A program made the translations under genes and the position numbers. A model generated the notes under the pieces. The model saw only the letters and a list, made by a program, of their open reading frames with translations, had not been told where the DNA came from and searched no databases. From a virus, in the IMG/VR virus record IMGVR_UViG_3300017788_000177, positions 1-23,492 of that record: a DNA stretch of 23,492 nt. One strand, written 5' to 3'. This document shows positions 11,301-18,900 of the stretch, in pieces (position 1 is the stretch's first letter; the number at the start of each line of letters is the position of its first letter).

Positions 11301-14300
11301 TTTTCCGTATCCTAACAGAAAATCGACTACCTCTTGGACTGATTTTAAGTTAGTTCCGTAACTTAAACGTGTTGGTGATGATTCGAATTTAGATCTTAAA
11401 ATAAAAGATCTTCCTCCGGAAATAGGCAACGACTCCAACTTATCAAAATACTTTAATTCGAATACCTGTGAACTACGATGCTCAATGGTTGTTCGATAAA
11501 ATCCGTTGTCGTATCTTACGATAGAACCCTTGGCGTAATATCGATCTGCTGCCCAGGTAACGTATGGTTCGGATATTCCCCCGATATTTAATACAGGATC
11601 TAACGCTATAGTTATAGGTTTAAAATAATCAAACTCTGACACATTTAGATCATAACCATTAACAGAATATCCAAACATAGTGCGCTCGATAACTACTCCA
11701 CTGTACGAAATACGTTCTATAGGCGAGCTTGTGTTTAAAATTATGCGATAATTTTCATTAGGTACAAAAACGTTACCCTCATTTATCGGTGTTCTGCTAT
11801 CTAAAATTAATTTAAATTTTTCTTTAGATACAAATCCTTCCAACTTAGAAGATAATTTAACCGACAAATTAGAAAATTTTTCTCTATAATCATTAACTGC
11901 TGATAAAGACTTATTAATTATAAATTCTGTGATATAATTAATAAGTCCACTACAAAATATCGAATTTTCCGAAGAATCTTGCACTGTGCTAGGATATTCG
12001 ACATTAAGATTACTAAATCTAAAATCACCTGATTTAGTTCTATATATTAATTGGTCGTCTTCGGAATATACCTGACGACTTTTGTCGAAGATTTTTGCAA
12101 ACATTTCAGCAGGTTTTAAAATGGTCAATGCGATAATTATAGCGAACGGATATTGGCTAGATCTCCTCCAAGCTGTTTCTATCGGACCTTGATCGCCGAA
12201 TTCGAAATCAGCGTCTATATATTCATTATAAAAGTTATCTATCAGCCCCGCTTCTAGCGGGTTTAATAAATCACCCGAAGAATTAACCGGTAAATGATCT
12301 AAGATAGTCGGTCTAGCAAAATTATTGTCGTATCTGGGAAATTTTGAATCTCTAATTAATCCCTGAGCGATGTCATTCCATAATATTTGATTGTCTTTGG
12401 TATATGGTGCCGGTCCATAAAAATCTTCCCACCAGATAGGTTTTTCAGAAAAACCCTGCATTTTCCATGGTTCTAAATGAGGGGCATCGGTATCATAGAA
12501 TAGATTATAAATCCCCCTCCAACTTCCGGGTAATTCTACCCCGCCCTTTGAAAGAAATCTATTATAATTGTAGCTCCATGGGTTATTATAATCAAAGAAC
12601 GTGTTTTTTATGAAATCTCTATTGATGGATCTATTCCATTTTAGGAAATCTTGCAATAAAACTGCATTGAAATTTTCCAAAGATACATCACTGGTACGAT
12701 ATGCGCCGGGTAAAAAAGATGTTAGATATCTATCATATTTTATTTTTGTATTATTATAAATTCTTTTTTCTAATTCTAATAACAAATGATCTCTAAAGTC
12801 ATCATAACAAACTATAGTACTCCCATCGTGACCTCTGATAACCTTAGTCGGAGTTTGATATGTTTCATCTACATATATTTCCGGGGTATATAACGGATAT
12901 ATCCCTAATTTAGTAGGGGTAGGGGGAATAAAACAACCATCAGTGGTTTCATATTGTACTATCTTTAAACGATCATTCCGTTGCACTTTAAAAATTCTTA
13001 CGAAATTATCATTGAAAAATTCGTATTCTTTACCGTGTAAAAGTTGTTGATCGTTAAGATATACTAAAACAGATTTATTAGACAATGAGGTTAGGTCAAA
13101 CGAAAAGCTCAAAGGATATTCTTTGATAGAATCATCAATGATAGTCTGAGAAAAAACTTTGTTAGCCCTATAGCCTAACATATCGCTAAGATAAAACGGC
13201 ATAGATTTATCTTTGTCTTTGGTCATCTCTGATAGGATTAAATCTAAATGTTGATAAACTTCACCGTCAAACCCTAGATCTTCTGCATGTTTAATAAAAT
13301 TCTTTTTAAATTTATTATACTCTTCCGACGCGAATCTCAGAGCAGATATGATGTTATAATCATTATTTGTAAAATGATATATTACTGGAAGCAGAGAACT
13401 AGAATGTTGTACTATTTTTTTACCGTAGTTCGAGATTGGACCTAGATCTCTTAGATTATTTGATCCAAAAAGGTCGCCTTGAAAGTTATCTAAATTCTCT
13501 ACGATCGACCGTATATGATCGATCATTTGACCCAACGTTAATTCAGAGAGGTTTTCGTTAAGGGGGTTATCTTCTAAGTTTGATGGGAATTCATAGAATC
13601 CCTGACTATTTTTAGGCTTTTTAGATCTAGTTTTTACTAGTAATACATCTCCCTGATCTAAATTTTCAAAAAATCTCAGGTATACTTTTTTATCTCTTTG
13701 AAAAATTTCAAAATCAATTATCGTTTGTCTTATATTATTTAGAAAAACTTTTATTTTTAAATCATCGAGATCAATATTATCATAAACATCAATAGGAAAC
13801 AAGTTTGTCGACGCATCAACAATATTATATTGATTAATCACCCATTGATCGCTGGTTGACGAAGATTTTATCCATCCATTGACTTTCTTTAATCCTGCAT
13901 CAAAAATCTTTAAAAGATAACCAGTGTCAATTTTTTTCTGTATCACACTTGAAGACAACTGGTATTGAAAATTATCTTGATGAAGATTAAAATCAAATAT
14001 TATATCACCTATATTTTCAATGCTTCTATACGAAATAGGAATTCCTAATTCGCTATCAATAGTGTTTCCAGATTTGTAACTAATAATTTTAGTACCACTA
14101 AATGTTGAACCTGGATATTTTGATCTATCGCTAAAACTAATTCCCCCCGAATCAACTACATCAAATAATGGTGATTGATTTATCTCGGTCTTTTGTTGTG
14201 CAGATACCCATTTACCTAGCATAAAATGATACATATTACCTGCATGATTTCCCATCAATGGCACTACTGTATCGCCTTCATTAGGTAATGAGTCATCTTC

Positions 14301-15995
14301 TTCTATCAAAGTTAATCTTTTGATTCCAAGATGGGTAACTGTGCTTACTTTAAAGATTCGACCATTAACTAATATGTCGGGGTCTGCGGTAAACAATACT
14401 CTCATTCCAGCAACAAGATTTTCTCCATCGACAACATATCCTATACTGCCTTCTATGCCGGACTGAACTCCCCCCACAGCCGATGATCCGAAAACATCTA
14501 GTGTTTTAGTATCGACCAAATCTACATATTTTTTAGCTCGAATACCAAAATTAAAAAGCTTTAATCCGGCATCAAATTCTATAATTGGTCTTTTCGCTCG
14601 CTGATTTTGATCTAAATCAATCGGTGTATCATTTATAATCGCACTTTGCTCTATCACTGATCGATGAAACCACCTATTATAACGACTCCATTGATTGCCA
14701 TCTTGGCTTGACCTATTGATTACTATATAATCCTTTTCAGCTGGGAAAGCATAATTTACATCGAATCCCTGAACGTCAAACGCCTCATTGTCAAACTCTA
14801 CGTCGCGATTATCCGAAAACGATCCCGGAACTATCAAATCATCTTCAGATATTAATTTAATTGTGGTGCCAACCCCCTCAACGTACCAATTTCCAGTCTG
14901 GTATCTCGTAGGTGTAACTTGTCCTATGAAATAAACTTTCATACCGTTAGATAACTCAGTTTCATCCTCTAATGAGTATTGTTTTTTTCCTAATATTTCA
15001 TTTTCAACATCAATCGATGTTGCTTCATCGATGTTATAAATCTTTATTAGACCGCCGGTATTAATATCATTTTTACTGACATAATACATTACATCGGGAG
15101 AATTTTCCGGTATAGTAAATTCTATTATACCTTTTTCTACATAGACCGTGGCAGATTCAACACCATCAGTCCAAATATCGTATAAATTAAATTTTCCAGT
15201 ATCTACTTTTGCTGTATTAACAGTGTAAGACCAGGATCCAGTATCAAAAGACAAAAGATCAAATGATTGAACGTCGTATAATCCGCCCGTCTCTACTCCA
15301 GATTCAGAAGCTATTATCAACGACTGCGTTGGAACAAAACTTCTAGTAGTGCTAAACGCCATGGGATGCCCTGGACAGTCGATCTCGAATCGATATCGCT
15401 GCCCTCTATACAGCTTTAACGAAGGATTCCTAGTTTTTCCGTCAGGTGAAAAGATATAAGCTTGATTATCGCCTTCATCAGATAATTCTACGGTGTATGT
15501 ACTAACTATCCCGATAGATTGTCCTTTGATTGCAATAGCCTGTGGTCCGTTTGGCAGCCAAAAGTACTCTCTATAATTGATTATCTTATCCCAGTCTATA
15601 TGCGGATTCCAGGGATAGAATTCCTGAGAATTCGCTACGCTGTGATCTGCAAAATTAAAATTATATCTCTTTAATTGGTTAGTGTAATCAACATAGTCTT
15701 TGAAATACTCAATATTTCCTAGTTTATCCTCATAAATTATTGCAGGTTCTAACTGGTAGGGCTGCCTCTGTTCGATATTATTATCAATATATTGATCTTT
15801 TACTGTAAATGCACTAGCAGTTTTTCTTCCGATAAACCCATTTATTTTTTCGACCGCACCATCTGAGATTAGTTGATCAACGGTGGCGGTTAAAAATTTT
15901 CTATTAGTATCAGTCCTAAAAAATTTAGGTAAGAATTCTAAAGATGATCGTTTATTGGAATTTTCAGAAGACTGAGTATTTTTTTTATTGGTCAT
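2310..15995 (-). CDS. Giant virion protein (4561 aa) in the gp7/gp8 position of the baseplate cluster
   Basis: It begins 1 base after the gp6 stop and ends 3 bases before the collagen-like gene, so it is surely co-transcribed with both. The N-terminus (FLPKFFRTDTNRKFL at 21-35; NPHIDWDKIINYREY at 130-144) matches my memory of very large structural proteins found after gp6 in marine T4-like phages. Segments visible in order: a cupredoxin-like stretch (about 175-320, with LYRGQRYRFEI and GHP); CBM5/12-like modules near 1481-1524, 1737-1777 and 2285-2330; an FG-GAP beta-propeller (2192-2571) with the third module between blades; GxGYxxxP repeat pairs near 2959-3022 and 3327-3396; a coiled coil (3626-3742); an EEIILDGDDFVTP / APEEVIPGQVMDT stretch (3817-3855); VDGERIEY followed by RRGTLGTG (about 4330-4360); and GQCDEIEVFVAGRR (4422-4435). 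No signal peptide or membrane segment is seen. T4 gp7 has about 1030 residues and shows no obvious likeness. A structural role is well supported; wedge or fibre-anchor function is inferred. Confidence 0.8.
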   Translation of the reverse strand: MTNKKNTQSSENSNKRSSLEFLPKFFRTDTNRKFLTATVDQLISDGAVEKINGFIGRKTASAFTVKDQYIDNNIEQRQPYQLEPAIIYEDKLGNIEYFKDYVDYTNQLKRYNFNFADHSVANSQEFYPWNPHIDWDKIINYREYFWLPNGPQAIAIKGQSIGIVSTYTVELSDEGDNQAYIFSPDGKTRNPSLKLYRGQRYRFEIDCPGHPMAFSTTRSFVPTQSLIIASESGVETGGLYDVQSFDLLSFDTGSWSYTVNTAKVDTGKFNLYDIWTDGVESATVYVEKGIIEFTIPENSPDVMYYVSKNDINTGGLIKIYNIDEATSIDVENEILGKKQYSLEDETELSNGMKVYFIGQVTPTRYQTGNWYVEGVGTTIKLISEDDLIVPGSFSDNRDVEFDNEAFDVQGFDVNYAFPAEKDYIVINRSSQDGNQWSRYNRWFHRSVIEQSAIINDTPIDLDQNQRAKRPIIEFDAGLKLFNFGIRAKKYVDLVDTKTLDVFGSSAVGGVQSGIEGSIGYVVDGENLVAGMRVLFTADPDILVNGRIFKVSTVTHLGIKRLTLIEEDDSLPNEGDTVVPLMGNHAGNMYHFMLGKWVSAQQKTEINQSPLFDVVDSGGISFSDRSKYPGSTFSGTKIISYKSGNTIDSELGIPISYRSIENIGDIIFDFNLHQDNFQYQLSSSVIQKKIDTGYLLKIFDAGLKKVNGWIKSSSTSDQWVINQYNIVDASTNLFPIDVYDNIDLDDLKIKVFLNNIRQTIIDFEIFQRDKKVYLRFFENLDQGDVLLVKTRSKKPKNSQGFYEFPSNLEDNPLNENLSELTLGQMIDHIRSIVENLDNFQGDLFGSNNLRDLGPISNYGKKIVQHSSSLLPVIYHFTNNDYNIISALRFASEEYNKFKKNFIKHAEDLGFDGEVYQHLDLILSEMTKDKDKSMPFYLSDMLGYRANKVFSQTIIDDSIKEYPLSFSFDLTSLSNKSVLVYLNDQQLLHGKEYEFFNDNFVRIFKVQRNDRLKIVQYETTDGCFIPPTPTKLGIYPLYTPEIYVDETYQTPTKVIRGHDGSTIVCYDDFRDHLLLELEKRIYNNTKIKYDRYLTSFLPGAYRTSDVSLENFNAVLLQDFLKWNRSINRDFIKNTFFDYNNPWSYNYNRFLSKGGVELPGSWRGIYNLFYDTDAPHLEPWKMQGFSEKPIWWEDFYGPAPYTKDNQILWNDIAQGLIRDSKFPRYDNNFARPTILDHLPVNSSGDLLNPLEAGLIDNFYNEYIDADFEFGDQGPIETAWRRSSQYPFAIIIALTILKPAEMFAKIFDKSRQVYSEDDQLIYRTKSGDFRFSNLNVEYPSTVQDSSENSIFCSGLINYITEFIINKSLSAVNDYREKFSNLSVKLSSKLEGFVSKEKFKLILDSRTPINEGNVFVPNENYRIILNTSSPIERISYSGVVIERTMFGYSVNGYDLNVSEFDYFKPITIALDPVLNIGGISEPYVTWAADRYYAKGSIVRYDNGFYRTTIEHRSSQVFELKYFDKLESLPISGGRSFILRSKFESSPTRLSYGTNLKSVQEVVDFLLGYGKYLEHIGFVFETFNERLQTIMDWSLSAREFAYWTTQNWNINSAISLSPAALNVEFFKDFVVVNDIINGPDEYNVLKQDGNVLDTNFISSNRDGNKFNLIPVNTSDGIYFISLDLVSKEHVLVIDDVTIFNDIIYDRKTGYRQDRIKVVGYKTFDWNGSFSIPGFIYDEVTPLDWKPWVDYSIGDTVRFKEFYYSARVNVPGAIEFDPTQWIRQVNKPTSRLLPNWEYRANQFADFYSLDSDNFDVNQQKFAQHLIGYQNRRYLANIINDDVSQYKFYQGMIREKGTKNSLNKMFDALNFSQKDSIEFHEQWAIRLGQYGASEAFDELEYNLDEKNFKIDVQPIELVNELDPYDNDIVYRILPDQIYIKPEGYNHKPFLTMNSNSTVLDSAGYVVREDVNFSLVTYEDIKDLAVDQIREGDYAWIAYDTASWQVRRFTTFNQTIVSMEIDSDRNIKVVYNGLTDAGIVANEYILIKTTNTDLVGFRKILKVTPESFTIQNSKNITQERLNNIFLKKSLVFNKIIPWRLASFDNQIIRTIKHKPNELVWIDNAGSDAGWKVWKFSPSYSRRDLKETERRFARNFVVSKDNLTLVTANFNRLLYYTRPTEKSDWVSVDQISPFIDIPFRRSLGSQSFGDSMDISDDGKRLLVGAPRAKNISGDSTNSEGEGFAVLYEKNNNNIYFSLKTTYTSVNRAPGEQFGYRVAYSNDGYAIIASKGQALWSSNKDYSINDVVCDEIDGQWQGFIAVNNHRSSSVNNTSVTTLWSPVEYAPAAIYKFSLASNNIISKKTFQEAQIIDMDTAGNRIVVSLTDNKVFVLDLSLNETQLMLLPSQQFNNAEFGKSLSLDHTAEYLAIGAPNFSGSGSQDGAVAIYQINDDDGFYDLSQILAATTDSENFGSKLKFFASDQLVVFGAGGRQTFETTFDLGRTTFDANNTKIIDESEFTGTVKLFDRYEEKFIYSCDIETLIVDQNEIKKLGPNYGSQIKVVNNHVYINDPLEFSGILYEFESFGKAWQIYRKSAPIVDLSKIKSVSLYNTETSEIIEKLDFIDPLRGKIAGVADQEITYKVPYDPATYSYSDNFMLSLDEDMSWGKNHVGELWWDTSSTRFIEANQGSVLYKSNTWNSIFSGTSVRVCEWVESSYLPSQWDLLANSDDGESLNITGRSLYGDAAYTLKKRYDNVSKVFKNIYYYWVVRPTTTPSVKNRKLSASDVARYIEDPSSMKLKFITFLGTNQFNLVNCRNLFIGNKINLNIQIWTIRNTEVNIHSHYQILSETDDLNDLNSFIEKKWIDSLIGYDQFGNIVPDNQLPEKLKYGILNRPRQSMFVNRIEALKQFVERANSIFEKNLLVDDFQLSKLYSREEPPTIDSGEFDVVVNTSSELRFETVFGFKKVKAQPVIEQGKIVRVIINDPGQKYVTAPVIIVVGSGNGAELKATINVKGQVTAIDVIRSGQEYNSDTAIVSRGFSALVINDETSSRKWSLYELGENLTWFKKRTQTFDTTLYWKYKDWYAEGYNQYTKIDHIVDFSYQIFFEDIKLGETVKVNNQGSGGWLLLEKTSDSDSLNLNINFKTIGRKDGTIKLDSNLYKFKNSRIGFDGPIFDSEGYDEQPKEELRIILDVIKNNILVDQLKPRYKELFFSSLRYVFTEQKLVDWAFKTAFIVGKHNLGELDQPINFKNNNLNSYREYIEEVKPYSTKIKEFVTAYEKIEKTNSKVSDFDLPPVYSTTSKKIEVVRTSVQSGLVIYDDPMLDREPYTDWANNLGFSIDRIEVTDPGEGYLTPPVINIQGIADVPARARAYLSEGKLFRIEIEEPGSGYASTPQIEIIGAFNDRGRSARAFPILGKPLTRTNSMEIKFDRTAPKYFISNLNVSENFIGTGSKRVFDLKWPIDLRIDKTIIKIAQEELLPTDYLLENISDANSSYSRLFGRIMFDQAPENFSSITVQYRKNISLLNASDRIQHYYKPNSGMIGKDLGQLMEGVDYGGVEIRGLTFDIGSGWDALPWSISGWDNFDRDFTDFVVKSDGSTRSWTLPYIPAAGEIINIYLNGVRIDDINFNANNPLSVQLAEQLLDLDQIKNDILIGNSQLTALNLTIQTSTQQLINLNAQLVIIAARLFADPTNQTLIDQQQSLQALYNSTNNQLTSAIFQANITTSLISNLEVDRISLENDILITRQQLDQAPKLSNPFAIMNSFVGNGNSQAVITLPADAPFLGDFTPNDLIDTIIFRKSTSDGSFKPDDKTFDVELTGGDFSYNTARGLRPEEIILDGDDFVTPTTSRAPEEVIPGQVMDTIDISVYDRIYDKKPFILFESYYLDGSTRKYLIGQFLQNQSSVFLKVSNQILTQNVDYKVDYIDNSVELLLSTLPSNEILTVVSFGKNAFSLLDIDTVRSTGNKNEFVTLAKSREDFSIFVTIDGKDAGFITFVSDEGYIGIRFAENPPRDALIEYIITSEIENSISKMQKYTVTSNGSLLEYVIPNVPAVSGPLETNIIVNVNGKIKTPNRTFYFRASPPARSFFIDSVDFPLNNLLITDIEVYQNGSLKTLGVDYDWEPQNNELRFRQAVLQPNDFIAMVVLNTGDYKINKTDSIVSIRLKTSPLSGEIITITTFSNHDILSIERDYKVIKSVTTSSPESPRYFRFNKLRNGIIDLTKPAKNIFSVWVIDDGDWLLPYRDYILDDDGKSIKINPDRITKDVGFFDIIVFDTNPSDTTFGYKIFKDLLNRISYIRIDDRRTTLLTKPLKKYDTSIEVFDSTGLLEPDTNNQIPGVILVDGERIEYLEKSGNSLRKIRRGTLGTGIANEYPIDTLVKDFSVQQLIPYKDEFVTNVMVISNQSRIIPLNFVPNVTAASLIGDSWTRKTIPDNFGQCDEIEVFVAGRRLRKMPIRKWDTDLGQDSINGDDTLEAEFSVDGISQSVRLTELPEIGQKIVVQKRIGKMWSPKGIALRDSDDISALFIKQTRADSLGTTVDKYKEIKDVINVNTLLLEDGSGPLTDESGNPLEIK
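4772..5120 (-). other. Coiled-coil hairpin segment of the giant protein
   Basis: Residues about 3626-3742 are rich in Leu, Ile, Gln, Asn and Ser, with Leu/Ile at heptad-like spacing (for example LAEQLLDLDQIKND and QQLINLNAQLVIIAARL). A break at FADPTNQT sits near the middle and a second helical stretch follows. The flanks are beta-rich, so this reads as an antiparallel helical hairpin projecting from the chain. Confidence 0.6.
8283..9420 (-). other. FG-GAP (integrin-type) beta-propeller segment of the giant protein
   Basis: About five blade-like repeats are visible: SFGDSMDISDDGKRLLVGAP; EQFGYRVAYSNDGYAIIAS; EFGKSLSLDHTAEYLAIGAP; ENFGSKLKFFASDQLVVFGA; and NYGSQIKVVNNHVYINDP. Each has FG (YG in the last), a strand, a turn often with DG, then a hydrophobic strand, which ends in GAP in two copies (VGAP, IGAP). 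This is the FG-GAP signature of integrin alpha chains and many bacterial surface proteins, which fold as a beta-propeller. Ligand and metal binding are not established here. Confidence 0.65.
9008..9145 (-). other. CBM5/12-like module 3, inserted in the beta-propeller
   Basis: The segment LWSSNKDYSINDVVCDE, then QWQGFIAVNNH, then TTLWSPVEY follows the same Trp / Tyr / D-x-V / closing-Trp plan as the module at 10664-10790. It lies between two FG-GAP-like blades, so it is probably a loop insertion displayed on the propeller surface. Confidence 0.5.
10664..10790 (-). other. CBM5/12-like module 2 in the giant protein
   Basis: The segment DWKPWVDYSIGDTVRF, then FYYSARV, then FDPTQWIRQ shows every landmark of the CBM5/12 fold: first Trp, Y-x-x-G-D-x-V, the Y-x-A strand and a closing P-x-x-W. 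This family binds chitin or cellulose in known enzymes. In phage virions it may bind host surface glycans or serve only as a spacer. Confidence 0.6.
11424..11560 (-). other. CBM5/12-like module 1 in the giant protein
   Basis: The translation reads W, then YYAKGSIVRYDNGFYR, matching the chitin-binding type 3 / CBM5/12 pattern of W, about six residues, Y, G-(D/S)-x-V, then an aromatic G-x-x-Y strand. The usual last Trp is replaced by FELKYFDKL, so this copy is the weakest match. Confidence 0.45.
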
Positions 15996-15996
15996 A

Positions 15997-18900
15997 TTAT
16001 CTGCTAGATATTCCTGTATTATAGTTTGTCAAAGCAGTTAACACCGGACCTAGAGACTTAATCTTAGTCGCTGTTATTTCTTGTATGATTTCAATGTCAT
16101 TAACTGTAGCACAATTAGCGAATATCTCGTCGGTATTTGATTTTATTTCGTATAAACTTCCAAACGCTAGATCTGCTCTTTTCGGAACTATGACAATATT
16201 CGATATTTTTGGTGTTAGTTTTGTCATTATGTATGTAGAAAGTTCTGCAAAATAAAAAGTATCGCCAAACTCCCAATTTTCAATACTAAAAAATTCATTC
16301 ATCGCTTCAATTACACCGGCTTTAATTTCACTGTCGCTAATTACCAAAGAATCATTCTTTACTACCTTTATAATACCTTGTAAAGACGAATCTGCTTTGT
16401 TACCGAATAAATTTTTAAATTTTACAGGATGGTATATTATCTCATCACTGATCGATTTAGTTTTTTCTATCTCTTTAGAAAAATTAATATAAAGATTATC
16501 GCTGCTAGGTGGTAACGGTTTCTCTTCTATTAGCCCGCTCAACCATCGTTTGTACTCTATCTCGTAAGACTTAGTTAATATATAGATATCTATTATATTA
16601 GTAGATGACGGATCTATTCGAGATGATCCGTCTGCAGCATGTACATATTGGAACTTAATATCATTCCTTCCCACTAATCCTCTAAAATTGGGTTGTATAA
16701 TAAAATCTGGGATTCCGGCAATATATTTCTTTACGGTATTTTCATCAACAACAAATACTAGTTGCCCGTCGGGCAGATTAGTTCTATCTCGATTAACTGC
16801 ATCCTGTGTAAGATATGATTTAATCTTAGTTCTACCTTCTTTATAATAATAAAAATCAATTACACCATCGGGCCCTAATCTGCTTTCTTGAAATATTATC
16901 TTTTTTTCTATATCTGTCCCAGGATTAACAAAGTAGTCAAAAACCGAAGGATCATCAACAACACCGTCATCATCTTTATCAAAAAAACTTACAGATATTT
17001 TTTTAGTATCAATGTAACCATCAGATCCTTTATACTCTTCGATTACTTCCCAATTTAAGTCAAACCCTATAGGCTGAGACGAGTCAGGCATCGTATTAAT
17101 ACCCAATATAGAAATCCTATCTTTAATTATAGAACTTGTAAGAATGTCGTAGACTTTATCTGTAGAATCATAGAAAAATCTTACTTCCTTTTCGCTTTCA
17201 AATACATAGCGATTACCTAGATATGTTGTTGTATATTTTGTATCATTGTTTTCAAATAACAATATCCAACTGGCATCTTGCTGTGTACCTGTCTGATCTC
17301 CTGATTTACCGAGATCAAAGCTAGAATTTTTATTAACATTGCTTCCAGTAACTATCGCCCATTTACTGTCAATTTGATCGTATCTGAGTCCGAAATCTTT
17401 TTTGGCAAAAATTAACTCGGCTGCTCTAGATCTAATCCCGTCATTTAAACTAGTAACAAATCGTGGTATAACGCTAGATAATATAGAATTTGATGGTACA
17501 ACCTCATTGAATACCAGCGACCCCTGAGATCCTATTATGCTTGTTCCATCTCCGACTAGTCTAACTACCTTGGTCCATATATGTAACTTTGCACCTTTAC
17601 CGGCTTTTGCTATAGGAATTAGCTCGTTATTTTCTGTAAAAATATAACCTGTCGGTGGAACAAATTTTAGTAAGGCTCCAACTTTTATGGTTCTAAATAT
17701 CGAAGAAGTAAATTCTCCGAGCTTAACAGGAGCATTATTAGCTGAATCTTTTAAAAATCCCGTTGTTTGATTTAAAGTTTTAGACAACTGAACAAAGGAA
17801 GCTAGATCTTCTGGCTTCAACTCTCTGATAGGATAATTTGATAGATAAAAATCTCTTAATATTTTTTTATTTAAAATTGTTTCTACATCGTCCCGTAGTA
17901 CCGCTTCAATATCAGTAAACGTATCAAAAGTAAAGTCAAACCTCTCTCTAACTATTTCTCTATAAACCAATCCGTCTGTTCCAAATATATTGGTACTACT
18001 ATATTTTCCGGTGACGTCTTTTAAATCAAAATATCTAGAAATGCCGGAACTAGCTCTGTTCAACGCTTTCGATTTTAAAATTTCTTGATTAGTAGAGGCC
18101 GGAATTAGATTATAATCTTCCCCGGTAATCATTCTGTTCTGAGTATAAAAACTAGCAGGAGCGTTGGATCTTATTTCGTCTGTAGTTTCAGATGAGGCAG
18201 CGTTAGAAACGGTATACTTTAGTGCTAAAGTCATTGACAAGGTTTCTTGTCGATTCTTTTTGCTGGTATAGGGAATGGATACTGTAACATTTTGTATGTT
18301 ATTAGGACTAATTGAATAAGAAATCCCATTACTGGTTCGATAATAGACCTTAAATCTGCCCTGAGGTAGATCTCCAAACACACCGTCCAAAAATAATAAT
18401 CGAACACGATCATTATCTCGTGTTATCGCGGAATATATTTTTCTTTGATTTTTTGAAAGTGAGTTATAGATAATATTATTACCGATCACTGATTCAACCT
18501 TAGTCCATAACTCAGATTCTCTATCTGTTGAATCTAAACTATACAGCCATACATCATCATTATTAATATTAATTGTTTCGATATCCACAGTCTCACTGGT
18601 ACTAGGTCGAGTGATTGAAAAAGTGTTTTCTCTTAATGCTCCCTGTTTAAACAGGCAAAAAAATCCCGTGTTACTACTTGCAGCTCCTCGACCATCTTCT
18701 CTATATAAAAGAGAAAACTTATTTCCAGGCAAAGGAGCTTCTTCGTAAATTTTGTCAGATTCTTGAAAGGTCCCAGAAACAACCTCGAAAGACATATTTC
18801 TTCCATCTATATTTTTTTCAAAACTAAAGACAGGTACCTGAGAGTTATTAGAATTTAATTTATATTGATGTACTAGTATGCCTTCTATATCGGCTGATGC

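Noticed and set aside
15003-15025. Inverted repeat caacatc / gatgttg
   Set aside because: It lies inside the giant gene, in codons of an ordinary acidic stretch (DEATSIDVENEI), with no U tract or gene boundary nearby.
2310-15995. Reading the giant protein as a fusion of T4 gp7 and gp8
   Set aside because: Only the gene position suggests it. I see no gp7 or gp8 motif by eye, so the name was not given; a profile-profile search would be needed.
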